A DNA stretch of 64,000 bases from Ficedula albicollis (GCF_000247815.1 NC_021679.1:37669948-37733947); one strand, 5' to 3'; numbered from the stretch's first letter, positions 1 to 10,177 are shown. Program-made: numbers and translations. Notes: a model not told the origin generated them from the letters alone.

Positions 1-109
1 TTAAGCCAACATTTCCTTTGCACAACTTGGGTCATGGAAGGACATAGACCAAAATCCAGGGAAAGAAGGTGTTAATTTCCTTCAGAATGCAAACACAAGG
101 AAATCTCAC

Positions 110-313
110 CTGGTTCATGATTTCAGAGTTGTGTTTTGCCAGCACCATGGGCATGGAGTCAGGAAGGCTCGTGAACTTGATGGTGTCTGGGTGCTGCCGG
201 TACTTCTTGTCACTCAGGATCTCACTGGCTCTCTTGTTCTTCTCAGCATCCAATGACCCAATGGGGGACCATCCAATGCCCCTCAGCCACTGCAGGTCAG
301 ACTTGTACACGTT
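110..313 (-). CDS. NEB: NEB A-type exon (204 bp, two modules), left-most copy
   Basis: Begins [15 protein letters not shown] and ends HNSEIMNQ, followed by a GTGAGA donor; acceptor CAG at 314-316. The WLRGIGW motif marks the C-terminal part of a super-repeat. It differs from the other four near-identical A copies (2404, 2893, 6164, 8689) by the ending SEIMNQ instead of SKIMDQ. Left of it, 1-109 is intron. Confidence 0.93.
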
Positions 314-856
314 CTGGAAGGACAGGAAAGGACACAGAGCAACTCAGCAACCTCCTCACTCCAGCAGCCTCATGTCCTACCACAGGAAACTGCTTAATGG
401 AGCATGTTCCACTGGGTCAACACACCTCATCTCCTACCATGGGAAACTCTGCTTAATGGAGCATGTTCCACTGGGTCACCCATGAGCCTGTGCCACAAAA
501 GCAACTCCAGATAAGCTCAGCTCCCAAAAACCTATCTTCCCCACTCCTGCAACAGCACAAGAGGCCATCAAGCAATCTTCAAATCTTCCCCCTCCATCTT
601 CTTGGCATTTCCAGCAAAGACCTACCACATCTGGCAATCTGCAACTGACAGAATAATTGGAGGAGCCTTTTAACCCATCTCCTAAGGCCTTCATGCCATT
701 CCCAACTGCATAGTTTCTTGTCTTAATGAACACTTGGTTCTCCATTAGAAAAAAAATATTTTAACTCCCTGCCCTTCCCTTGCCACACAGACCACCTCCT
801 CCTCCACTACAGTAGACAAGCCCAGGCTGTCACACAGCCAGTAGAGAACAACTCAC

Positions 857-1168
857 ATCACTCTGCAGGTCGTACACGGTCTTGGCATGGACAACGTCGT
901 TCTGGTCGGGCAGGCAGGTCCAGCGGTGCAGAGGGTGCCGGTAATCGGCATCACTGACCAGCTCCTGGCACTTCTTGGCCAGCACCACTCCCAGCATGTC
1001 CACAGGGCTGCTGAAGTGCGTCTTGGACTTCTCAAAGGCTTTCTTGTACTCCCTGTCACTCTGGATCTTGGCCACGTGCATCGACCACATCATCTTGGGG
1101 TCGTCCTCGATGTTCCTGGCCCCAATGTGGTGGCCCAGCTGTTTTCTGTACGCGGTTTTGTATTTGTA
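857..1168 (-). CDS. NEB: NEB B-type exon (312 bp, three modules), alpha/beta mosaic
   Basis: Begins [10 protein letters not shown] and ends VYDLQSD; donor GTGAGT, acceptor TAG at 1169-1171. The first codons ([12 protein letters not shown]) match the alpha-type B exon at 9221, while the later part ([12 protein letters not shown]) matches the beta-type B exons at 4540 and 6688. Intact frame. Confidence 0.92.
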
Positions 1169-1533
1169 CTAATTGAACACAGAAGCAACAATTACCACTT
1201 CCTTCCAAGCTGCCTTTTCAGTTTATCTGTTATTAATAGAGCAATTAATCATTTTGAATAAAACCTATATTAATTTTCTTTTGTTTTTTCCTAAAATTTT
1301 TAGCATTTGTTATAATGTACAGGAGATATTACAGGATTTCTCATAGCTCTATACTATAATCTTCAAGTTATTGTATTTAATTTACTTAAGTTTACACCAT
1401 TAAGATTTACACAACCTCTGAGGTGGGCAGCAATACAACAGTGTTAAGATTTTACATATCTGTTCCTGCTAATATAAAGTATTTTTATCCAAGATTATTT
1501 GCCCCACTCTGATTTTCCCTCTGCCAGACCCAC

Positions 1534-1641
1534 CTCACTGGCTATGTCTCGGGATGCCTTGGCTGCCTGAAGGGGGATGGCATCAGCAGGGAGGTCGTAG
1601 CCTTTCTTCTTTAACTCTTCATATCCCACCTTGTAGCGTTT
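1534..1641 (-). CDS. NEB: NEB C-type exon (108 bp, one module), alpha type
   Basis: Begins [17 protein letters not shown] and ends SRDIASE; donor GTGGGT, acceptor CAG. Essentially identical to the exon at 10070-10177, and the flanking introns are also shared with that copy. Confidence 0.92.
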
Positions 1642-1984
1642 CTGTTGGAGAAGGATTTAAAGGAATTAATGTAGACAAAATTCTCCAGAGAGCTTTTCTA
1701 TGCTACAACTTTCCACCTCTGACTATTGAAAAGAAAGCATGGGTTTCCAAACACAGTTTAATTAATTAAATTAAACTCCATACCTTGCTGTTAATGACAT
1801 GTATATTGTAACCTTAGATATAAAATATTTTAAAATTATAATTTTTATGTTTTCTGATTATTTCATTGAAGGTCAAAACTTTCTTTTAGCAAATATATTA
1901 ATGTGAATTACTGCCAGAGTTTTCTGTAGAGGTCAGCAATACAACCCTGTGATTCTCTATACCCAGTTTCAAATGCAAACTTAC

Positions 1985-2073
1985 ATCACTTGTGTTAATC
2001 AAGTTTGATTTAGCCAGCAAAATTTCAGGTGTATCAGGCATGATGTGAACCTTAGTCTTGTCCTTGTTCCAAG
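1985..2073 (-). pseudogene. NEB: NEB D-type exon fragment (alpha), 5' end missing
   Basis: Matches the intact D exon at 10521-10625 (ending NLINTSD with donor GTAAGT) up to about 2073. The sequence then switches to intron material related to 5830-5960, so the exon start with its YKEAW residues and acceptor CAG is absent. No convincing replacement acceptor is seen. As assembled this module could not be spliced in normally. Confidence 0.85.
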
Positions 2074-2403
2074 GGGAGGTGAGACCCCATATCTCAGGGA
2101 AGCAAACTCAATGAGCAAATCAGATCCACGAACCAAAGCAAGTGGACTCTACTTTGCACTAACCCAGGAACCCCTTTCCTTTCCCCAAGGTTTCCAACAT
2201 TCCACCCTTTTATTTTCCACACTGTACTCCATTACTGCTCCCACCACACAAACAAAAATTTCATCTCAAACAAGGAACACAAATTCCTGACACAGGAAGG
2301 ATTTCCTCCCCTTGCACAAGCGGGGTCTTGGAAGGACATAGGCCAGGTTTTGCAAACGAAAGGTGTTAATTTCCTTCAGAATGCAAACACAAGGAAATCT
2401 CAC

Positions 2404-2607
2404 TTGATCCATGATTTTGGAGTTGTGCTTTGCCAGCACCATGGGCATGGAGTCAGGAAGGCTCGTGAACTTGATGGTGTCTGGGTGCTGCCGGTACTTC
2501 TTGTCACTCAGGATCTCACTGGCTCTCTTGTTCTTCTCAGCATCCAATGACCCAATGGGGGACCAGCCAATGCCCCTCAGCCACTGCAGGTCAGACTTGT
2601 ACACGTT
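2404..2607 (-). CDS. NEB: NEB A-type exon (204 bp), lone tandem copy
   Basis: Encodes [15 protein letters not shown] to KHNSKIMDQ with intact donor GTGAGA and acceptor CAG. It has no B, C or D partner: its 5' neighbour is another A exon at 2893 and its 3' neighbour is the truncated D fragment at 1985. If spliced, two identical two-module blocks would be joined directly. Confidence 0.9.
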
Positions 2608-2892
2608 CTGGAAGGACAGGAAAGGACACAGAGCAACTCAGCAACCTCCTCACTCCATGCAACCATATCTCCTACCACGGGAAGCTCTGCCAAATAGAAC
2701 ACGTTCCCCTTGTCACTCCATGCAACCATATCTCCTACCGTGGGAAGCTCTGCCAAATAGAACACGTTCCCCTTCCTGACACAGGAAGGATTTCCTCTCC
2801 TTGCACAAGCGGGGTCTTGGAAGGACATAGGCCAGGTTTTGCAAACGAAAGGTGTTAATTTCCTTCAGAATGCAAACACAAGGAAATCTCAC

Positions 2893-3096
2893 TTGATCCA
2901 TGATTTTGGAGTTGTGCTTTGCCAGCACCATGGGCATGGAGTCAGGAAGGCTCGTGAACTTGATGGTGTCTGGGTGCTGCCGGTACTTCTTGTCACTCAG
3001 GATCTCACTGGCTCTCTTGTTCTTCTCAGCATCCAATGACCCAATGGGGGACCATCCAATGCCCCTCAGCCACTGCAGGTCAGACTTGTACACGTT
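2893..3096 (-). CDS. NEB: NEB A-type exon (204 bp)
   Basis: Protein identical to the copy at 2404 (WLRGIGW, ending KIMDQ), with intact splice sites. The following A-B intron (3097-3416) is nearly identical to 6368-6687. Confidence 0.92.
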
Positions 3097-3416
3097 CTGG
3101 AAGGACAGGAAAGGACACAGAGCAACTCAGCAACCTCCTCACTCCAGCAGCCTCATGTCCTACCACAGGAAACTGCTTAATGGAGCATGTTCCACTGGGT
3201 CAACACACCAACCACCCATTCTGTGTTTGTACTCATCTCCTAGGGAACTTCACACTATTTTCATCTTCACCCAGCACTGTCAGCCCTTGGTTCACCAGAA
3301 AAGAAGGATTTCAATCTGTTGCCTTTTCCCTGACACACAGACCCCTCTTCCAAGAGTAGAATGAACACAGGACAGTCAAGCCCAGGCTGTCACACAGCCA
3401 GTAGAGAACAACTCAC

Positions 3417-3665
3417 ATCACTCTGCAGGTCGTACACGGTCTTGGCATGGACAACGTCGTTCTGGTCGGGCAGGCAGGTCCAGCGGTGCAGAGGGTGCCG
3501 GTAATCGGCATCACTGACCAGCTCCTGGCACTTCTTGGCCAACACCACTCCCAGCATGTCCACAGGGCTGCTGAACCTTGTCTTGGACTTCTCAAAATCC
3601 TTCTTGTACTCCCTGTCACTCTGGATCTTGGCCACGTGCATCGACCACATCATCTTGGGGTCGTC
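3417..3665 (-). CDS. NEB: NEB B-type exon, 5' truncated (249 bp in frame)
   Basis: The 3' part matches full B exons and ends VYDLQSD with donor GTGAGT. Homology stops at 3667, losing the first 21 codons (YKYK to NIE). At the break the minus strand reads TTTTCTGGTAG then GACGACCCC, so an AG that could serve as acceptor directly precedes in-frame DDPKMMW. The resulting exon would be 249 bp, still a multiple of three. Whether this acceptor works is inference. Confidence 0.8.
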
Positions 3666-3758
3666 CTACCAGAAAACACAACAGCTGAAACCACAGAGAC
3701 TTTAGAGTGAGAAAAGGCTCAGCCCCAGCATGTGCCACGAGGGCTGCTGTGCACTCAC

Positions 3759-3866
3759 ATCACTGGCGATGTCCCGGGAAGCTTTGGCAGATTTGATGGG
3801 GATGGCATCTGCCCGCATGTCGTAGCCCTTCTTCTTCTCCTCCTCCATCGCCTGCTTGTACAGTTT
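3759..3866 (-). CDS. NEB: NEB C-type exon (108 bp), beta type
   Basis: Begins [17 protein letters not shown] and ends SRDIASD; donor GTGAGT, acceptor CAG. Same type as 5512-5619. Confidence 0.93.
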
Positions 3867-3959
3867 CTGAAACAGACACCACCAGGCCCTCAGACACCAC
3901 TGCTGCCCGGGACACGGCAGCGCCCCGGGACAGACACTGCACCCTCACCAAGCACCCAC

Positions 3960-3988
3960 CTCGCTGAAGTTCACTTTGTTCTGCTGGG
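3960..3988 (-). pseudogene. NEB: NEB D-type exon fragment (beta), about 29 bp
   Basis: Retains the donor GTGGGT and the last residues (QQNKVNFSE) of the beta D exon found complete at 5713-5817. It then joins A-B intron sequence at the shared string 'ctgggtcaac'. The preceding three quarters of the exon and its acceptor are missing. Confidence 0.85.
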
Positions 3989-4539
3989 TCAACCCACCAG
4001 ACTCTGGGAATGGGACCCCCCAATAAAATCAGCTCCCCACAACTGGCTCCCCACTCTATCAATAGCACAAGTACCTTCCAAGGAATCCTCCACCCTCCCT
4101 CTCCATCTTCCTTTGTATCCCCAGCAAAGACCTGCCCTTTTGCCATTCTGCAGCTGGCAGAGGGATGGGATGTGCCTTACACCTCCCAAGATCCTCTGGA
4201 GCATGTACCACTGCACCCAGAGTTTGCCATTGCCACTGCTGGCTCTACAAAAGCAAATATTTGACTGTGCTGCCCTTCCCCTGCCTTACTGTACTGAAGG
4301 CCCCAGCCACAAATTTTGCCATAAAATGTTCATGGCAAGAAAAGATTTTCTGTGACCATGAAGTATAAGCCCGCATAAATATCAGCGCTGAGAGTTCCAT
4401 GAAAAGAAGTACCCCAACACAGCCTCAGTGCCTCAGAATCAGCCAAGAATTATTACCCCCACATGGATCTCTTCCAGCAGAGGAACAGAACACAAGAAGA
4501 GACTTGTGGTTGCAACACAGTCAATAAAGAACAACTCAC

Positions 4540-4851
4540 ATCACTCTGCAGGTCGTACACGGTCTTGGCATGGACAACGTCGTTCTGGTCGGGCAGGCAG
4601 GTCCAGCGGTGCAGAGGGTGCCGGTAATCGGCATCACTAACCAGCTCCTGGCACTTCTTGGCCAGCACCACTCCCAGCATGTCCACAGGGCTGCTGAAGT
4701 GCGTCTTGGACTTCTCAAAGGCTTTCTTGTACTCCCTGTCACTCTGGATCTTGGCCACGTGCATCGACCACATCATCTTGGGGTCGTCCTCGATGTTCCT
4801 GGCCCCGATGTGGTGGCCCAGCTGCTTGCGATACCCTTCCTTGTACTTGTA
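4540..4851 (-). CDS. NEB: NEB B-type exon (312 bp), beta type
   Basis: Begins [19 protein letters not shown] and ends VYDLQSD; donor GTGAGT, acceptor CAG. Nearly identical to 6688-6999. There is no A exon between it and the D fragment at 3960. Confidence 0.94.
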
Positions 4852-5511
4852 CTGTAGACAAAAAAATGATCACTGAGTGTTACTTTAGTTCAATAAATAC
4901 CCCCTACATAAAGAAGCATTTAGTCATCTTCAAGCACAATGGCCAAATCAACTCTTACTCAAATTACTGAGGCAATAAAATGTAACTACACAGAGACTCA
5001 CTGGGAAGATTAAATAAAAACAGCAAACACATACAGGAAAGCAATTTTCTATTAATACCCAAGAGCAACAAAAAATATCCTTTTTTTATACAGCTTTAAT
5101 TTTAAAACAAATACTCGGTTTTAATTTTCTTTCCTCATGCACAGCTCAGCTGTGTTGCTGCAGAGTCAGGACCATGCAGATGGGCAGTGCCGAGGGCACC
5201 CCAACACCTCAGAACTCCAGGCTGTTGGATGAGATGCACTCACAAGCCCTGCTTTGGGCTCTGGCCACCACCCAGCTCCCATGGATATTCCTCCACATCA
5301 CCTGGGCCTTCCCTTGCAATAGTGCACAATCATAACTGCAGGGACAGCTACAGGTGGACAGTGTAGAATAAAAACTTTGCTGACAACTGAATGGCAGTGA
5401 CAGGTAATGGATTTGTTGCCTCTATGTGGTTCAGTTGCAAACCCTGGGTTAAACTGGCAGCACATGGCACCTGTGTAACAGCATGTGCCACGAGGGCTGC
5501 TGTGCACTCAC

Positions 5512-5619
5512 ATCACTGGCGATGTCCCGGGAAGCTTTGGCAGATTTGATGGGAATGGCATCTGCCCGCATGTCGTAGCCCTTCTTCTTCTCCTCCTCCA
5601 TCGCCTGCTTGTACAGTTT
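5512..5619 (-). CDS. NEB: NEB C-type exon (108 bp), beta type
   Basis: Begins [17 protein letters not shown] and ends SRDIASD with donor GTGAGT. This is the clean reference for the frameshifted copy at 7937-8093. Confidence 0.94.
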
Positions 5620-5712
5620 CTGAAACAGACACCACCAGGCCCTCAGACACCACTGCTGCCCGGGACACGGCAGCGCCCCGGGACAGACACGGCACCCTCA
5701 CCAAGCACCCAC

Positions 5713-5817
5713 CTCGCTGAAGTTCACTTTGTTCTGCTGGGCCAGCAGGATCCCAGGGGTGTCCGGCATGATGTGAATGCTGGTTTTGTCCTTCTCCCAG
5801 GCTGAGATGTACGAGCG
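5713..5817 (-). CDS. NEB: NEB D-type exon (105 bp), beta type
   Basis: Begins [19 protein letters not shown] and ends QQNKVNFSE; donor GTGGGT, acceptor CAG. It opens a super-repeat with C 5512 and B 4540, which then lacks its A exon. Confidence 0.94.
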
Positions 5818-6163
5818 CTGCAAAATGAGGAGCACAGAACAAAATAAGATCATAGAGGCTGAGGAAAACAAGCTCCAGGAGCAAATCAGATCCACGAACT
5901 AAAGCAAGAGGCCTCTACTTTGCATTAACCCATGAACTCCTTTCCCTTCCCCAGCATTTCCCATGCTTCTCCTTTTTATTTTCCACACTATAACTCATTA
6001 CAGCTCCAAAAGAGACTTTCATCTCAAACAAGGAACACAAATCCCTGAGGCAAGAGGATGCAGCATCCCCCTTGAAGAACCTGGACCATAGAAGGAGATA
6101 GAAGAACATCCTGAGAAGGAAGGTGTTAATTTCCTTCAAGATGCAAACACAAGGAAATCTCAC

Positions 6164-6367
6164 TTGATCCATGATTTTGGAGTTGTGCTTTGCCAGCACC
6201 ATGGGCATGGAGTCAGGAAGGCTCGTGAATTTGATGGTGTCTGGGTGCTGCCGGTACTTCTTGTCACTCAGGATCTCACTGGCTCTCTTGTTCTTTTCAG
6301 CATCCAATGACCCAATGGGGGACCAGCCAATGCCCCTCAGCCACTGCAGGTCAGACTTGTACACGTT
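6164..6367 (-). CDS. NEB: NEB A-type exon (204 bp)
   Basis: WLRGIGW-containing two-module exon ending KIMDQ, with intact splice sites. It closes the super-repeat D 8187, C 7937, B 6688, A 6164. Confidence 0.94.
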
Positions 6368-6687
6368 CTGGAAGGACAGGAAAGGACACAGAGCAACTCA
6401 GCAACCTCCTCACTCCAGCAGCCTCATGTCCTACCACAGGAAACTGCTTAATGGAGCATGTTCCACTGGGTCAACACACCAACCACCCATTCTGTGTTTG
6501 TACTCATCTCCTAGGGAACTTCACACTATTTTCATCTTCACCCAGCACTGTCAGCCCTTGGTTCACCAGAAAAGAAGGATTTCAATCTGTTGCCTTTTCC
6601 CTGACACACAGACCCCTCTTCCAAGAGTAGAATGAACACAGGACAGTCAAGCCCAGGCTGTCACACAGCCAGTAGAGAACAACTCAC

Positions 6688-6999
6688 ATCACTCTGCAGG
6701 TCGTACACGGTCTTGGCATGGACAACGTCGTTCTGGTCGGGCAGGCAGGTCCAGCGGTGCAGAGGGTGCCGGTAATCGGCATCACTGACCAGCTCCTGGC
6801 ACTTCTTGGCCAGCACCACTCCCAGCATGTCCACAGGGCTGCTGAAGTGCGTCTTGGACTTCTCAAAGGCTTTCTTGTACTCCCTGTCACTCTGGATCTT
6901 GGCCACGTGCATCGACCACATCATCTTGGGGTCGTCCTCGATGTTCCTGGCCCCGATGTGGTGGCCCAGCTGCTTGCGATACCCTTCCTTGTACTTGTA
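6688..6999 (-). CDS. NEB: NEB B-type exon (312 bp), beta type
   Basis: Begins [14 protein letters not shown] and ends VYDLQSD; donor GTGAGT, acceptor CAG. Intact and nearly identical to 4540-4851. Confidence 0.94.
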
Positions 7000-7936
7000 C
7001 TGTAGGAAAAAACAGTATGCACTGAGTATTATTTTTATATTTACATTTTATATAGCTTTTTTACATTACTAGCAATCCCTGTGTCATCACCTCCAACCAA
7101 CTTATCAGCTGAAACCACAGAAAGTTTACAGTGTGAAAGTGTTCAGCTAATGACGTATACTGTACAGCTAGAACAGAATCCACACACTATCCTTCTGATA
7201 AAACTCACATTTTCCAAGGCTCTCCCTGGCCTATATATTAAGAGCTACTATTCAGTAACTGACAGGAAGAAAAGTCTCTAAATCATGAAAGGAATACTAA
7301 AGACCAGAAGTTCAATAAATACCCCCTACATAAAGAAGCATTTAGTCATCTTCAAGCACAATGGCCAAATCAACTCTTACTCAAATTACTGAGGCAATAA
7401 AATGTAACTACACAGAGACTCACTGGGAAGATTAAATAAAAACAGCAAACACATACAGGAAAGCAATTTTCTATTAATACCCAAGAGCAACAAAAAATAT
7501 CCTTTTTTTATACAGCTTTAATTTTAAAACAAATACTCGGTTTTAATTTTCTTTCCTCATGCACAGCTCAGCTGTGTTGCTGCAGAGTCAGGACCATGCA
7601 GATGGGCAGTGCCGAGGGCACCCCAACACCTCAGAACTCCAGGCTGTTGGATGAGGAGATGCACTCACAAGCCCTGCTTTGGGCTCTGGCCACCACCCAG
7701 CTCCCATGGATATTCCTCCACATCACCTGGGCCTTCCCTTGCAATAGTGCACAACCATAACTGCAGGGACAGCTACAGGTGGACAGTGTAGAATAAAAAC
7801 TTTGCTGACAACTGAATGGCAGTGACAGGTAATGGATTTGTTGCCTCCATGTGGTTCAGTTGCAAACCCTGGGTTAAACTGGCAGCACATGGCACCTGTG
7901 TAACAGCATGTGCCACGAGGGCTGCTGTGCACTCAC

Positions 7937-8093
7937 ATCACTGGCGATGTCCCGGGAAGCTTTGGCAGATTTGATGGGAATGGCATCTGCCCGCATGGTC
8001 CCGGGAAGCTTTGGCAGATTTGATGGGGATGGCATCTGCCCGCATGTCGTAGCCCTTCTTCTTCTCCTCCTCCATCGCCTGCTTGTACAGTTT
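7937..8093 (-). CDS. NEB: NEB C-type exon (beta), frameshifted by a 49-bp internal duplication
   Basis: Expected length is 108 bp (compare 5512-5619); here it is 157 bp. The segment 'gtcccgggaagctttggcag...ccgcatg' occurs twice in tandem, joined at about 7997/7998. Because 49 is not a multiple of three, the frame shifts after KASRD, runs through an unrelated tail ([11 protein letters not shown]...) and meets TGA just before the donor. If real, this exon would truncate nebulin unless skipped (skipping would itself shift frame because the exon is not a multiple of three). The two half-copies differ at one base (gggaat versus ggggat), as the beta C exons themselves do. Confidence 0.88.
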
Positions 8094-8186
8094 CTGAAAC
8101 AGACACCACCAGGCCCTCAGACACCACTGCTGCCCGGGACACGGCAGCGCCCCGGGACAGACACGGCACCCTCACCAAGCACCCAC

Positions 8187-8291
8187 CTCGCTGAAGTTCA
8201 CTTTGTTCTGCTGGGCCAGCAGGATCCCAGGGGTGTCCGGCATGATGTGAATGCTGGTTTTGTCCTTCTCCCAGGCTGAGATGTACGAGCG
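8187..8291 (-). CDS. NEB: NEB D-type exon (105 bp), beta type
   Basis: Begins [19 protein letters not shown] and ends KVNFSE; donor GTGGGT, acceptor CAG. Protein identical to 5713-5817. Confidence 0.94.
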
Positions 8292-8688
8292 CTGCAAAAT
8301 GAGGAGCACAGAACAAAATAAGATCATAGAGGCTGAGGAAAACAAGCTCCAGGAGCAAATCAGATCCACGAACTAAAGCAAGAGGCCAAAACAAACTAAA
8401 CTCAATGAGATGAGCTCCATGAACCAAAGCAAGGGGCCTCTACTTTGCACTAACCCAGAAACTTTTGCCCTTTCCCCAAAACTTTCCAATCATTCACCCT
8501 TTTCTTTTCCACATTGCACCCCATTACTGCTCCCACCACACAAACAAAAATTTCATCTCAAACAAGGAACACAAATCTCTGAGGCAAGAGTACCCAACAT
8601 TCCCCTTGCACAACTAGAGCCACAGAAGGACCAACATCTTGACAAAGGTGTCTGTTTCCTTCAAGATGCAAACACAAGGAAATCTCAC

Positions 8689-8892
8689 TTGATCCATGAT
8701 TTTGGAGTTGTGCTTTGCCAGCATCATGGGCATGGAGTCAGGAAGGCTCGTGAACTTGATGGTGTCTGGGTGCTGCCGGTACTTCTTGTCACTCAGGATC
8801 TCACTGGCTCTCTTGTTCTTCTCAGCATCCAATGACCCAATGGGGGACCAGCCAATGCCCCTCAGCCACTGCAGGTCAGACTTGTACACGTT
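8689..8892 (-). CDS. NEB: NEB A-type exon (204 bp)
   Basis: WLRGIGW exon ending KIMDQ, with [12 protein letters not shown] where the other copies have PMVLAKHN. Intact splice sites. It closes the alpha super-repeat D 10521, C 10070, B 9221. Confidence 0.93.
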
Positions 8893-9220
8893 CTGGAAGG
8901 ACAGGAAAGGAAAACATCAGCTCAGCAACCTCCTCACTCCAAGCAACCCCATTTCCTACCAATGGATGTTCTCCTGAATGGAGCACGTTCCACTGGGTCA
9001 ACCCTCCAGCCGTCCATTCAGCATTTGTACCCATTCCCTAAGACTCTTCGTACCATTCTCCTCTGCCCTCAGGGTTTGTCTTTCCCAACCGCTGGTTCTC
9101 CATAACAAAAACTCGACTCTATTGCCCTTTCCCTGCAACTCACATCTCTCCTTCAAAACCAAAACAGAACACAGGACAGACAACTGAAAGTTCTCACACA
9201 GTCAATAAAGAAGAACTCAC

Positions 9221-9549
9221 ATCACTCTGCAGGTCGTACACGGTCTTGGCATGGACAACGTCGTTCTGGTCGGGCAGGCAGGTCCAGCGGTGCAGAGGGT
9301 GCCGGTAATCGGCATCACTGACCAGCTCCTGGCACTTCTTGGCCAACACCACTCCCAGCATGTCCACAGGGCTGCTGAACCTTGTCTTGGACTTCTCAAA
9401 ATCCTTCTGGTACTCCCTGTCACTCTGTACTCCCTGTCACTCTGGATCTTGGCCACGTGCATTGACCACATCATCTTCGGGTCGTCCTCGATGTTCCTGG
9501 CCCCAATGTGGTGGCCCAGCTGTTTTCTGTACGCGGTTTTGTATTTGTA
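9221..9549 (-). CDS. NEB: NEB B-type exon (alpha), frameshifted by a 17-bp duplication
   Basis: Begins [14 protein letters not shown] and is 329 bp instead of 312 bp. The 17-bp string 'tactccctgtcactctg' occurs in tandem at 9411-9427 and 9428-9444, shifting the frame after QSDREY. Its 3' half ([10 protein letters not shown] in the shifted frame, DFEKSKTRF when read as in 3417) matches the truncated B exon at 3417. Splice sites look normal. Either the assembly carries an error here or this copy is dead. Confidence 0.88.
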
Positions 9550-9964
9550 CTAATTGAACACAGAAGCAACAATTACCACTTCCTTCCAAGCTGCCTTTTC
9601 AGTTTATCTGTTATTAATAGAGCAATTAATCATTTTGAATAAAACCTATATTAATTTTCTTTTGTTTTTTCCTAAAATTTTTAGCATTTGTTATAATGTA
9701 CAGGAGATATTACAGGATTTCTCATAGCTCTATACTATAATCTTCAAGTTATTGTATTTAATTTACTTAAGTTTACACCATTAAGATTTACACAACCTCT
9801 GAGGTGGGCAGCAATACAACAGTGTTAAGATTTTACATATCTGTTCCTGCTAATATAAAGTCAATACAACAGTGTTAAAATTTTACATATCTGTTCCTGC
9901 TAATATAAAGTATTTTTATCCAAGATTATGTGCCCCACTCTGATTTTCCCTCTGCCAGACCCAC

Positions 9965-10015
9965 CTCACTGGCTATGTCTCGGGATGCCTTGGCTGCCTG
10001 AAGGGGGATGGCATC
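9965..10015 (-). pseudogene. NEB: NEB C-type exon fragment inside a 105-bp tandem duplication
   Basis: The last 51 bases of the alpha C exon with its donor GTGGGT, followed at 10016 by intron sequence ('tatttttatccaag') restarting the unit. The complete exon lies immediately to the right at 10070. Confidence 0.88.
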
Positions 10016-10069
10016 TATTTTTATCCAAGATTATTTGCCCCACTCTGATTTTCCCTCTGCCAGACCCAC

Positions 10070-10177
10070 CTCACTGGCTATGTCTCGGGATGCCTTGGCT
10101 GCCTGAAGGGGGATGGCATCAGCAGGGAGGTCGTAGCCTTTCTTCTTTAACTCTTCATATCCCACCTTGTAGCGTTT
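10070..10177 (-). CDS. NEB: NEB C-type exon (108 bp), alpha type
   Basis: Begins [17 protein letters not shown] and ends SRDIASE; donor GTGGGT, acceptor CAG. Confidence 0.93.

Larger units (their letters stand above)
2288..3263. repeat. 488-bp tandem duplication containing an A-type exon
   Basis: The block starting at 2288 with 'cctgacacaggaagg' recurs at 2776. Each unit holds one complete A exon plus flanking intron. A smaller 64-bp direct repeat ('actccatgcaaccat...') lies at about 2653-2780 between the two exons. The second unit continues into A-B intron sequence. Confidence 0.85.

Noticed and set aside
887..9553. Recurrent plus-strand frames (for example the family starting [14 protein letters not shown])
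   Set aside because: They are antisense shadows of NEB B exons; they repeat only because the exons repeat.
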